A stretch of DNA of 8,607 bases, taken from contig CAIVHJ010000032.1 in assembly GCA_903905665.1 (NCBI GenBank), positions 1 to 8,607 of the forward strand. Direction: 5' to 3'. The notes beneath the pieces were generated by a model. The model ran no database searches and was not told where the DNA came from. It worked only from the letters and a program-made list of their open reading frames with translations. The position numbers and the translations under genes are program-made. The DNA is from an uncultured Phycisphaerales bacterium. GTDB taxonomy: Bacteria > Planctomycetota > Phycisphaerae > UBA1845 > CAIVHJ01. Every line of letters begins with the position of its first letter. The stretch's first letter is position 1. Positions 1 through 7,100 of this stretch are shown piece after piece.

Positions 1-53
1 AGGTCACAGGTCATCTCATCGACAAAACTTCGTTCTGCCAGTCGTCGTTCCAT
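1..53 (-). CDS. 5' end of a leftward gene, product unknown (partial)
   Basis: On the minus strand an ATG at 53-51 is followed by 17 open codons to the window edge, reading M-E-R-R-L-A-E-R-S-F-V-D-E-M-T-C-D. A strong Shine-Dalgarno sequence, AAGGAGG, lies at 66-60 on the minus strand, six bases before the ATG, which is the main reason to call this a real start. Only the N-terminus is present: it is charged and hydrophilic, with no signal peptide or membrane segment so far. I do not recognise the family, and 17 residues are too few to propose a function. The gene would be divergent from the lipoprotein at 440. Two plus-strand frames are also open here but have no start or ribosome-binding support. 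Confidence 0.65.
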   Translation of the reverse strand, partial: MERRLAERSFVDEMTCD

Positions 54-59
54 CGCTCG

Positions 60-66
60 CCTCCTT
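60..66 (-). promoter_or_regulatory. Strong ribosome binding site for the left-edge gene
   Basis: The minus strand reads AAGGAGG here, a full match to the anti-Shine-Dalgarno core, six bases upstream of the ATG at 53-51. It is the evidence that fixes the start of the partial gene at the left edge. Confidence 0.7.
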
Positions 67-314
67 GCTCAAAAGATTGCCTTGATCCCACACCACCCAC
101 ACTCTACCATGTCTGTCAAGGTTATTCAGAAGGCTCTATAATTCCTTTGGGGTGAACGGCTCTCCTGCTTTGACGCCAAGTCCACGCCACAGGGAAACCT
201 CTTGGAGTCCGTGATTTAACAGCACAACCGGCGTTGATTTTTCCTTTGTCCCGATTTCTGATTCTTTCGAATAAGCTCACGACATCATCCGCCACTACGG
301 TCATCGCACCGTAG

Positions 315-323
315 CCCCCCCCC
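315..323. repeat. C9 homopolymer tract
   Basis: Nine consecutive C residues lie about 116 bases upstream of the lipoprotein start. Runs of this length are prone to replication slippage and also to sequencing error. It lies in DNA with no confident gene, so any effect would be on promoter spacing or on a decayed reading frame. Confidence 0.9.
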
Positions 324-439
324 ACGAAACCATTCACGATAGTTTTTGGCAAAACGCGCCCGTCCCCGTCCTCAAAACGGACGACCAGTAACCCAAGACC
401 CAAAATGAATTCATTGCCCTCAAATTCCGGAGAACTCGA

Positions 440-736
440 ATGAATAAACTCATCATTGCATCGCTTGCTATTGGCATCACGCTTTGGATCGGCGCCTGTG
501 GTGACACCTCCTCACAGGGCAACGCTAACCAAAACTCCACCCAGAATGAAAACTCGAACCTGAACACAAACGGCAATACCAATATCAACGGCAACGCCAA
601 CGAAAACGCCGGCCCATGCACGGATATTTGTGAGTTCGCAAAAGATGGTGAGTGTGATGATGGCCGACCCGGCGCTGCGACCGACTACTGCACTTTCGGT
701 ACCGACTGCACCGACTGCGGACCCGGTGAAGGATAA
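440..736 (+). CDS. Small Asn-rich lipoprotein with a six-cysteine C-terminal module
   Basis: A 98-residue exported lipoprotein. Residues 1-19 form a signal sequence (M-N-K, then a hydrophobic run) ending in a lipobox I17-G18-A19-C20, so Cys20 should be lipidated and become the mature N-terminus. Residues 24-58 are a low-complexity linker dominated by Asn with Gly, Thr, Gln and Glu, probably disordered. Residues 60-93 hold six cysteines in the pattern C-x3-C-x7-C-D-D-G-x8-C-x5-C-x2-C, ending D-C-T-D-C-G, which suggests three disulfides and perhaps an acidic metal-binding site. I recall similar short CDDG/DCxDCG modules at the ends of secreted proteins of Planctomycetota and Myxococcota, but cannot name a Pfam family. 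The start is supported by GGAGA at 429-433, six bases ahead. The gene converges with larE and has no operon partner. Its role is unknown; a surface-anchored, disulfide-stabilised module is the inference. Confidence 0.82.
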   Translation: MNKLIIASLAIGITLWIGACGDTSSQGNANQNSTQNENSNLNTNGNTNINGNANENAGPCTDICEFAKDGECDDGRPGAATDYCTFGTDCTDCGPGEG

Positions 737-822
737 CCGACCGTTCCAGTACCCCGTCAAAACAGAAATTCTCTGGTGAAAACCCAATGAAGATGGTCTG
801 TTGAGCAACGGACAGGAAGGGT

Positions 823-892
823 CGCGCGTTTCCTACCTTCCTCTCAGGGAGGGGTAAGGGGAGGGTCTCCTACAGAACTGTAGGAACGCGCG
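823..892. repeat. Long inverted repeat, possible interspersed element or two-way terminator
   Basis: The left arm CGCGCGTTTCCTAC (823-836) is complementary to the right arm GTAGGAACGCGCG (880-892), except for one unpaired base in the T/A run. A 43-base loop, rich in GGGAGGGG/AAGGGGAGGG, separates them. The right arm overlaps a second, perfect hairpin at 868-885, so two alternative folds compete. The G-rich loop resembles the 'CTCTC..GGGAGAGGG..AAGGG' intergenic repeats I recall from many bacterial genomes, but only one copy is seen here. No T-tract follows on either strand, so a classic rho-independent terminator is not shown, although its place between convergent genes fits a terminator-like role. 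Confidence 0.6.
868..885. repeat. Perfect 18-base palindrome (hairpin)
   Basis: TCCTACAG (868-875) and CTGTAGGA (878-885) pair perfectly around two bases. Sterically this would form a hairpin with a slightly larger loop. It shares its right arm with the longer inverted repeat at 823-892, so the two structures are mutually exclusive. Confidence 0.8.
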
Positions 893-945
893 GAAACAGA
901 ACCCGCGAATCCACTCGATAAGAATGGTGTAAACCCGCGCGAAAA

Positions 946-1776
946 TCACTCCCGTCTCTGAATCGCTTCGTTCAAACTGCCCGAACGAAACCCCCGCAAA
1001 TCCACCGCGACGTAGGTGTAGCCGATTTCTCGAAGGGCCTGGTCAATTCGGGTCCGAACCGATGGTTCCATCAACCGCATCAGGTCTTCGGCGCGAACCT
1101 CGATCCGGGCTACAGACCCATGATGCCGAACCCGGCATTCGCAAAATCCCAGCGATTTCAAAAACGCCTCAGCCCGTTCGACCATTTTGAGTTTCTCCAC
1201 CGTAATCGGTTCCCCGTACGGAATGCGACTCGCCAAACACGGCGCCGCTGGTTTGTCGTATGTGGGCAGATTCAACTCGCGCGATAACTCGCGAATATCG
1301 GATTTGGCCAGACCCGCCTCCTCCGCCGGTGATCGCACTCCAAACGCATCCCCCGCCGCTATCCCCGGCCGCCAGTCCTGATGATCGTCAACATTCGTCC
1401 CCGTCACCATGACGCTGATGCCGTGCTCGCGAAGAACGGATTGCATCGCCCTAAAAAGCGACTGCTTGCAGTGATAGCAGCGGTTGGGTGGATTGGCGCA
1501 ATACTCCGGATCATCCATCTCGTTGGTCTCAATCACCACATGCCGACAACCCATCTGAAGAGCAAGCCTCTTCGCCTCTTCAAATTCCGAATCGGCCATA
1601 CTGGGACTGCGTCCGGTAACCGCCACCACGTTGTCCTTCCCCAGCACATCCACCGCCACCCGAAGTACCAGCGTCGAATCCACGCCGCCGGAATACGCCA
1701 CTCCCACACGCTCCAGCGATCGCAATATCGCCTGCATCTGCTCGTACTTCTGCTGAACCTCGGTTGACAACATCAC
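946..1776 (-). CDS. larE: LarE, ATP-dependent sulfur transferase of nickel-pincer cofactor synthesis
   Basis: A 276-residue cytoplasmic PP-loop enzyme. LarE adenylates and thiolates the carboxylated pyridinium mononucleotide made by LarB, before LarC inserts nickel; the product (NPN cofactor) serves lactate racemase LarA and its relatives. Visible motifs are the PP-loop S-G-G-V-D-S at 29-34, N-P-P-N-R-C-Y-H-C at 95-103, T-G-T-N at 125-128, and P-C-L-A-S-R-I-P-Y-G at 179-188. From memory, Cys180 is the equivalent of the sacrificial Cys176 of the Lactobacillus plantarum enzyme. Cys100 and Cys103 are also present, which leaves open the [4Fe-4S]-dependent, catalytic type described for some homologues. 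Length is normal for the family. The start is GTG at 1776-1774 followed at once by ATG; GAGG (1787-1784, minus strand) lies seven bases before the GTG and ten before the ATG, so either may be used. No larA, larB or larC is in the window. Divergent from the gene at 1971. Confidence 0.95.
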   Translation of the reverse strand: MMLSTEVQQKYEQMQAILRSLERVGVAYSGGVDSTLVLRVAVDVLGKDNVVAVTGRSPSMADSEFEEAKRLALQMGCRHVVIETNEMDDPEYCANPPNRCYHCKQSLFRAMQSVLREHGISVMVTGTNVDDHQDWRPGIAAGDAFGVRSPAEEAGLAKSDIRELSRELNLPTYDKPAAPCLASRIPYGEPITVEKLKMVERAEAFLKSLGFCECRVRHHGSVARIEVRAEDLMRLMEPSVRTRIDQALREIGYTYVAVDLRGFRSGSLNEAIQRRE

Positions 1777-1819
1777 CCAAATACCTCACGACAAATTACA
1801 TCAATCCCGTTTAGCGGCA

Positions 1820-1832
1820 CGCCCGAAGGGCG
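1820..1832. repeat. Short GC hairpin
   Basis: CGCCC and GGGCG pair around a GAA loop. On the minus strand it lies in the probable larE leader region, 44 bases upstream of the GTG. It could be part of an interspersed GC-rich repeat. Confidence 0.5.
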
Positions 1833-1852
1833 GCGCGAGAGTTTCATAGACC

Positions 1853-1866
1853 AATAGAATTCTATT
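1853..1866. repeat. Perfect 14-base palindrome AATAGAATTCTATT
   Basis: The sequence equals its own reverse complement and sits roughly in the middle of the divergent spacer. Its AT-rich symmetric form is compatible with a dimeric regulator's operator, but no second copy is seen in the window and no regulator gene is nearby. Confidence 0.5.
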
Positions 1867-1875
1867 CTTCATCCC

Positions 1876-1903
1876 GCAATCTGCAATCCGAATTCTGCAA
1901 TCC
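1876..1903. repeat. Four tandem heptamers of GCAATCY type
   Basis: Read in sevens, the sequence is GCAATCT, GCAATCC, GAATTCT, GCAATCC: three near-identical copies and one divergent copy. This is a small simple repeat of the kind I remember as dispersed in intergenic DNA of several large genomes. A regulatory role is not shown. Confidence 0.7.
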
Positions 1904-1920
1904 TCGTCTCTTCTCCCATG

Positions 1921-1935
1921 ACGCCGCAACGGCGT
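1921..1935. repeat. Perfect hairpin, six-base stem, in the leader of the gene at 1971
   Basis: ACGCCG (1921-1926) and CGGCGT (1930-1935) pair around CAA. It ends 35 bases before the ATG at 1971 and so lies in or near the 5' leader. No T-run follows. Confidence 0.55.
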
Positions 1936-1970
1936 TGTGCTAACATAAAGTCGTAATCGGAGAACTGACC

Positions 1971-3713
1971 ATGACAAAATGCCTGTTGAGAATCGTCGTA
2001 ATTCTGGGTCTCTGGACCCTTCCGGCCAAAGCCCAATCCCAACCGCCCCCCGAAGATATTCTATCCGTAATCCCGGACGATTGCTGGGGATTTGTCGTGA
2101 TCCGAAACCTCGCCGACCTGGATCAAAAAACTGTGCAATTCTTTGAAGCGTTAAAGGTTCCTCCCGTTCGACCGATTGAAATGTTCAACACCCGTTTGAA
2201 TCTCGGACCTCAAATTAACCCGAACGGGAGCGTCGGCGTCGTCTTCGTGCCCGCCGAATCGTTCGACCAGATCGGAAGCCGATCCGTTCTGCTGTTCCAT
2301 TGCACCGACGTGGACACCCTTTTGCAGGGATTCCAGACCGAAAAAATTCAGGACAACCTCTGGAAGGCCGATTTGGTCTGGGGACCGACCTTTGCGTGCC
2401 GAAAGGGTTCGTTCGTTCTTCTGGGCAGCACCGATCAGTCTGTTCTCGCGGTCCGCGACGGCTCGGCGTCGATTCGCAACCACCTGACCCCGGCGCAACG
2501 AACCGAATTCGAATCGTCCGACATTTACGGCTTTCTCAATGGACAAACCTTGTTTCAGAGCCCCGCCCTGGCCGAAAAATTCAAATCGTGGGACGAAAAT
2601 CGACATGCCGATTCCATCCTCGGCGCCGATTCGATCTGGTGGATGGACAGTCAGTGGCTCCGTCAACTCGCGGCGATTCACTGGACCCTCAACCTCGACA
2701 ACTCCCGAATTCTGCTTCGAGCGAATGTGGAACCCCAGTCAAATTCAACGCTCGCAAAAATTCTGGCGTTTGGTCCGGCCGAAAATCCTGAACCGTTTTC
2801 CACCCTCCCGAATCTGCCCACTATCGCTGCCCTAAACGCTCAATTCACACCGGAACAGAGAACCACATTCGCCGAACAACTGGACAAACTCTTCCAGTCC
2901 GAAAAAATTACCACGAACACTGATCCTAAGAAACTGGAATCCGCTCGCGCGAAAATCCGTGAACTGGTTAACTCCATTCAGGGATCGGAATGGAGCCTCA
3001 ATCAAATCCCGGAAAACCAGTCGGGCGTACTCGGCCTGCTCATGACGCTGCAAGTCGCCGATTCTCAGGCCTGGCTCTCCAATCTCCAAAACATCGTGTC
3101 GATTCTGGATCAGGGTCTTTTCACCAAACCTCAATCCAACCCGTATTATCAAAAGATCACCTGGCAACCCGACGCCGACGAAATCTCCGGCTGTAAAATC
3201 CACCACCTCACCATCGAATGGCCGACCCGCGAAAACTCCAAACCCAAGGACGCAACCGCCACGCTCGATTACCCCGCCGCATGGGGCGGATCGACTCTGC
3301 TGATTCAACTGGCCGCCCCGAATCCCAACACCGTGCTGTGTTGTGTGGGTGGCTATCCTCAGATCATGGGCCAACTTCTCTACGCCGACAGAGATCAGGT
3401 TTCGACCCTCCAAACCAATGAAGAAATCGCGACGCTGAAATCCATCGGAATTGCTCAACACCAACTCATCGGCGTCTTTTCCGTCGAGCAATGGATCACG
3501 CTCAAGCGAACCCTCGCCCGTCTGCAGGATATGGTCGAATCAGTCCCCGAACGAATGGAACCGGTTCACGCTCCCGTCGGCTTCACGCTATTGCATGAGG
3601 GATCAATCGCGCATGTTGAAGTGGTGATTCCCGCCCAACTGATCGCCGGCTGGATGACCAAGTCCGATTCCGCCAAACCCCACAAACTACAAGCCCCAAA
3701 ACCCGCCAACTGA
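1971..3713 (+). CDS. Secreted protein of unknown function, Planctomycetota-type
   Basis: A 580-residue protein with a typical signal peptide: M-T-K-C-L-L-R, a hydrophobic stretch to about residue 18, and an A-K-A cleavage site at 19-21, so the mature protein should start at Gln22 in the periplasm. No later membrane segment, sorting signal or catalytic motif is evident. The mature N-terminus (residues 33-60: V-I-P-D-D-C-W-G-F-V-V-I-R-N-L-A-D-L-D) matches a style I recall from large Planctomycetota hypothetical proteins of similar length. Two stretches look alike in pattern, residues about 141-190 and 455-510. Each begins with a Cys-containing beta-strand-like segment plus Gly, then a charged stretch and a hydrophobic 'G-F-L/G-V-F' strand, which hints at a diverged internal duplication. 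The start is fixed by CGGAGAA at 1958-1964. Divergent from larE and followed by a long spacer, so probably monocistronic. Function not inferred. Confidence 0.93.
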   Translation: MTKCLLRIVVILGLWTLPAKAQSQPPPEDILSVIPDDCWGFVVIRNLADLDQKTVQFFEALKVPPVRPIEMFNTRLNLGPQINPNGSVGVVFVPAESFDQIGSRSVLLFHCTDVDTLLQGFQTEKIQDNLWKADLVWGPTFACRKGSFVLLGSTDQSVLAVRDGSASIRNHLTPAQRTEFESSDIYGFLNGQTLFQSPALAEKFKSWDENRHADSILGADSIWWMDSQWLRQLAAIHWTLNLDNSRILLRANVEPQSNSTLAKILAFGPAENPEPFSTLPNLPTIAALNAQFTPEQRTTFAEQLDKLFQSEKITTNTDPKKLESARAKIRELVNSIQGSEWSLNQIPENQSGVLGLLMTLQVADSQAWLSNLQNIVSILDQGLFTKPQSNPYYQKITWQPDADEISGCKIHHLTIEWPTRENSKPKDATATLDYPAAWGGSTLLIQLAAPNPNTVLCCVGGYPQIMGQLLYADRDQVSTLQTNEEIATLKSIGIAQHQLIGVFSVEQWITLKRTLARLQDMVESVPERMEPVHAPVGFTLLHEGSIAHVEVVIPAQLIAGWMTKSDSAKPHKLQAPKPAN

Positions 3714-3801
3714 AAAATCAATTGCAGGACAGAAACAAAAAGCAGACCCATCTCATGAATCTTGGAGTTTCCTGCCCCAACGGGGAGATCCTTCCTGCTT
3801 A

Positions 3802-3817
3802 CTTCTCTCGGGAGAAG
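3802..3817 (+). terminator. Weak candidate terminator hairpin after the 580-residue protein gene
   Basis: CTTCTC (3802-3807) pairs with GAGAAG (3812-3817) around TCGG. It lies 89 bases past the stop codon, and a loosely T-rich stretch (TTCCTTTGTTT) follows about ten bases later rather than directly. The stem is short and not GC-rich, so this is only suggestive. Confidence 0.3.
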
Positions 3818-4089
3818 CAAGATATTCCTTTGTTTCTGGATTCTAAAACTTATGGAAATGCTGCGAGTATGCCATGATAACTGGATACACAGGAATGAGT
3901 TAGGGAAAATTATGGGGCGAGTATTTTTTGCTTGATTTCTCGGAAGATGGCCTGATAAACTCTATGGTGGGGCACAGGGGACGCACCGGTACCGCGTTTA
4001 ATATCGAGCGAGCGGACAGATTTTTGAGTTCGGGGCCTCGCTGATACTCAACGAGAACGATCATTGCGTTGGTTCAAGGACCTTTCAGG

Positions 4090-4094
4090 GGAGG
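4090..4094 (+). promoter_or_regulatory. Ribosome binding site that sets the metallopeptidase start
   Basis: GGAGG within AGGGGAGGAAGAG lies seven bases before ATG 4102. It excludes the longer in-frame TTG at 4069, because translation from 4069 would read through the Shine-Dalgarno site and would put eleven charged residues before the signal peptide. Confidence 0.85.
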
Positions 4095-4101
4095 AAGAGC
4101 A

Positions 4102-7100
4102 ATGCCACACAAGCATGGGAAGAATTTCGTCACCATCGCCATCATCGGGATGTTGTCTGTTGCGTACTGGCCTGATTCCCGTTTCGTATCGGCGCAATCC
4201 AAACCGGGATCGCAGGAATCCACCAACCTGCCGTCGGTCATTTCGAATCCGGCTCAAAATGACGAGCTCGTCAGCCAAGGGCGCGTCAACTTTGCCGACA
4301 TTGATGCTTTGCTCGATGGCGAGTCATCGCAGCGTCCTGATTCTGCCGCAGAACCTGCCAAAGAATTTTTGCGACTCTATCCGGGCGTATCGCTCGACAG
4401 GAACTCGGAATCAGGGGCCATCACCGGTGCGTACGGGGCTCCCTTCAGTCAGGGCAAGAGCCCTGAGGAATCCGCCCAGTTATTCGTCGCCAATCATGTC
4501 GAGTCCCTGTTTGGAACCCAGACCGGCGACTTGACGGCTGGTCGATATCAGGATGGCTTGCGAGTTCAACCCGTGATGTACGAACCGAAGACGGGTACTT
4601 ACAAGTTTACACTGTTCTACTATCAGCAGCAGGCGAACGGCATCCCGGTGTTCCGTTCTGAGTTGCGGTTGCTGGTTCGGAACGACGCCGCAAAACAATA
4701 TCCGCTGGTCTGGGCTGGTTCGTCTCTCAAACCTCTGGGAGGTTACACGGTTGCCAAGAGCGCCCTGACGAAGGATCTGAAGTCGGTCATGGCCTTGGCC
4801 CAAACCGACATGGAGGAATTTTCCGAACCACAGTGGGTGGTCTTTGCCGGTGACGGAAGTCACAACGCCAATCCTGCTCTGGCAGTAACGTTCGTCGGCG
4901 AGAGGAAAGGAATTACTCCCGAGAAATGGCGATTCGTGGTCGATGCCCAGACCGGAGCCGTTCTCTATCAGGAAGATCTGATCATCTACGAAGATATCGT
5001 CGGACAAGTCAAAGGGATGGCGACGCCTGGCATTCCTCCGGCAGCCGACATTTGCCTCGATGAGACGGAGCAGGGAATACCCTACGCGGCGGTTACTTCC
5101 GGCAGTACCACGGTCTATGCGGACGGGCAGGGCAACTTCGTGCTGCCTCACAGTGGCACGGATCCGGTTGCGGTTCAATCGCCAATGAGCGGACAGTTTT
5201 TCCAGGTTTACGATCTGGCTGGCCCTCTGGACACACTGGAGCAGACCATCACGCCGCCCGGACCGGCGAATTTTCTACACAATTCCGCCAATACCGATGA
5301 GTTCGTCCGAGCGCAGGTGAATGCTTACGTGCAGGCCAACGTCGTGCGCGATTTTGCCTTGACTTATAACCCGCAGTATCCGGTCATATTTAATCAGTTG
5401 GATTTTCCACTGAATGTTAATATCCCCGACACCTGCAACGCCTTTTATGACGGCGCATCGCTAAATTTCTATCAGTCAGGTGACGGCTGTCCCAACACAG
5501 CGTTCTCGGGAGTGATTCACCACGAATATGGTCATCACTTGGTCAACAGCGGTGGCAGCGATCAGGGGCAATATGGCGAGGGCATGGGGGACACAATCAC
5601 CACGCTGATTGCCGATAATCCGAATTGCGCTATGGGTTTTCATGGCAATTGTGCTGAGGGGCTTCGGACGGCCGACAACAATCTGCAATACCCCTGCAAC
5701 GGCGAGATTCACGCTTGCGGGCCATTACTCAGCGGAGCCGTCTGGAGCGTTCGGAACAACCTGGTCGCGACGCACCCGGAGGATTATCAGGAAATCCTAT
5801 CCCGGCTGACAGTCAACAGCATTCTCCTGCACGAGGGCACTCAGATTACTCCGGAGATCACCGCGGTTTTCCTGTCGCTGGATGATGATGACAGCAATCT
5901 CAGCAACGGGACACCGCACTTTGCGGAAATTTCTTCGGGATTTGCAGCCCACAACATGTCGATTGCTTCGCTGGACTGCAATGGCAACGGTCTGCTCGAT
6001 AGCGCCGAGATTGCCGGCAATCCCGCACTGGATTGCAACGGGAATGGCATTCTCGACGAATGCATCGGACTGGAAGTTGACTGCAACAACAACGACGTAC
6101 CCGATTCCTGCGACATTGCCAACGGCACGCTGGCGGATGCCAATGGCAATGGTATTCCCGATAACTGCGAAGCGGACTGTAATATGAACGGCGTTCCGGA
6201 CTGGATCGACGTCATGAACGGGACCAGTGGAGACTTCAATCACAACGGCATCCCCGACGAATGTGAATTCACCTCAACGGATGGGGTCATCTATGTCAGT
6301 GCGTGCTCGGGCTATGGCAGCGGTACTCCGGATGATCCGTTCTGCAAAATTCAGGTCGGCATCAATATCGCCCGCGAGGGCGAGACGGTATTGGTGGGTC
6401 CGGGATTCTATCAGGGTGACCAGAATGCCAATCTGGTGTTCCGCGGCAAGGGAATCACCTTAAAGAGCACAGAGGGTCCGGAGACCTGTACAATCGATGG
6501 GACAGCGCGGGCTGCCCGGTTACTAACAATCAGAAACATAACGGGGCCTGTGCACATCGAAGGCATCACGTTCCAGAACGGTAGAAGCCAAGATTATACA
6601 GATTGGGAAGGCGGAGCTATCTTGTTGAGGGGTGTTCAGGCCAACGTCGTGAATTGCGTCTTTCGCAACAATGCTCCCCCAAGTCCTGGCGTTTGGGGTC
6701 TTCCGCTGGGAATCGGCGGCGCGGTCTGTTGTTGGGGGGGCGAGTACCGGATCAGCCGGTGTCGCTTCGAGAACAACGACGCCACTGCCGGTGGGGCCGT
6801 GATGATCGAAGGCATTGGCAGTTCCGATTTCGTACAGATCGACCGCTGTTGGTTTGACCGCAACGTGGCTCGCTGGAGCGGTGGCGCTTTTTGGATTGAA
6901 GGAGGGACTGCAGAACAATCCAATTCTACCGTGCTGGTTACCAGCAGTACGCTTCTGGGCAATGGCGCCATGCCCAGCGGTTTTATGGACCCGGCCACGG
7001 TGTTGAATGTGAGCGGAGCGAAGTCCTGCACGCTGGAGAACTGCACCTTCTTCAACAACGATTCCGACATTTCCGGCAGTTCCGCCGTTCTGGTACAGAA

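Larger units (their letters stand above)
54..439. other. Spacer with no convincing gene
   Basis: This stretch separates the divergent left-edge gene from the lipoprotein gene and should hold both promoters, but I cannot pick out convincing -35/-10 pairs. A minus-strand frame (403 to 122) stays open for 93 codons. It begins with TTG and has no well-placed ribosome-binding site. A plus-strand frame is also open from 275 to a TAA near 389, passing through the C9 tract, and has codon use ending mostly in G or C, so a decayed gene remnant is possible. Neither matches a family I know. The bases just before 440 carry GGAGA (429-433), the ribosome-binding site of the lipoprotein gene. Confidence 0.5.
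737..945. other. Convergent spacer between lipoprotein gene and larE
   Basis: The two flanking genes end toward each other, so this region should stop transcription from both sides. It contains the long inverted repeat at 823-892 and the shorter hairpin at 868-885. No ORF, tRNA or T-rich run typical of an intrinsic terminator is visible. Confidence 0.6.
1777..1970. promoter_or_regulatory. Divergent intergenic region between larE and the 580-residue protein gene
   Basis: This 194-base spacer must hold the promoters of both divergent genes, but I cannot assign -35/-10 boxes with confidence. It is dense in small symmetric elements: a GC hairpin (1820-1832), a 14-base palindrome (1853-1866), four tandem heptamers (1876-1903) and a second GC hairpin (1921-1935). 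The rightward ribosome-binding site CGGAGAA is at 1958-1964 and the leftward GAGG at 1787-1784. Confidence 0.5.
3714..4101. other. Long spacer before the metallopeptidase gene
   Basis: No gene is visible in these 388 bases; all frames are broken by stops and none has a good ribosome-binding site until 4090. A hairpin at 3802-3817 may mark the end of the upstream transcript. TTGATT (3933-3938) and TAAACT (3957-3962), 18 bases apart, form a weak promoter candidate (about 4 of 6 matches in the -10 box); this is speculative because promoter consensus in this phylum is poorly known to me. Two interleaved inverted repeats at 4007-4051 lie in the likely leader. Confidence 0.5.

Noticed and set aside
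1..141. Plus-strand frame open from the left edge to TAA at 139
   Set aside because: It competes with a minus-strand start that has a perfect ribosome-binding site; the plus-strand translation is Ser/His/Arg-rich without pattern.
122..403. Minus-strand 93-codon open frame
   Set aside because: It starts at TTG with no well-spaced ribosome-binding site, overlaps the presumed lipoprotein promoter, and its second half has low-quality composition. I saw no family match. A decayed gene is possible but not supported.
334..808. Minus-strand frames antisense to the lipoprotein gene
   Set aside because: The plus frame has a signal peptide, lipobox, ordered cysteine pattern and ribosome-binding site; the antisense frames show none of these.
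1381..1767. Plus-strand 128-codon frame antisense to larE
   Set aside because: The minus strand encodes an unmistakable LarE over the same bases; the antisense product is His/Arg-rich noise.
2151..3491. Several antisense and shifted frames within the 580-residue gene
   Set aside because: Shadows of a real gene that has good start signals; no independent ribosome-binding sites or family features.
4069..4101. Upstream TTG start adding eleven residues to the metallopeptidase
   Set aside because: The ATG at 4102 has an excellent ribosome-binding site at 4090-4094 and begins a proper signal peptide; the TTG has neither.
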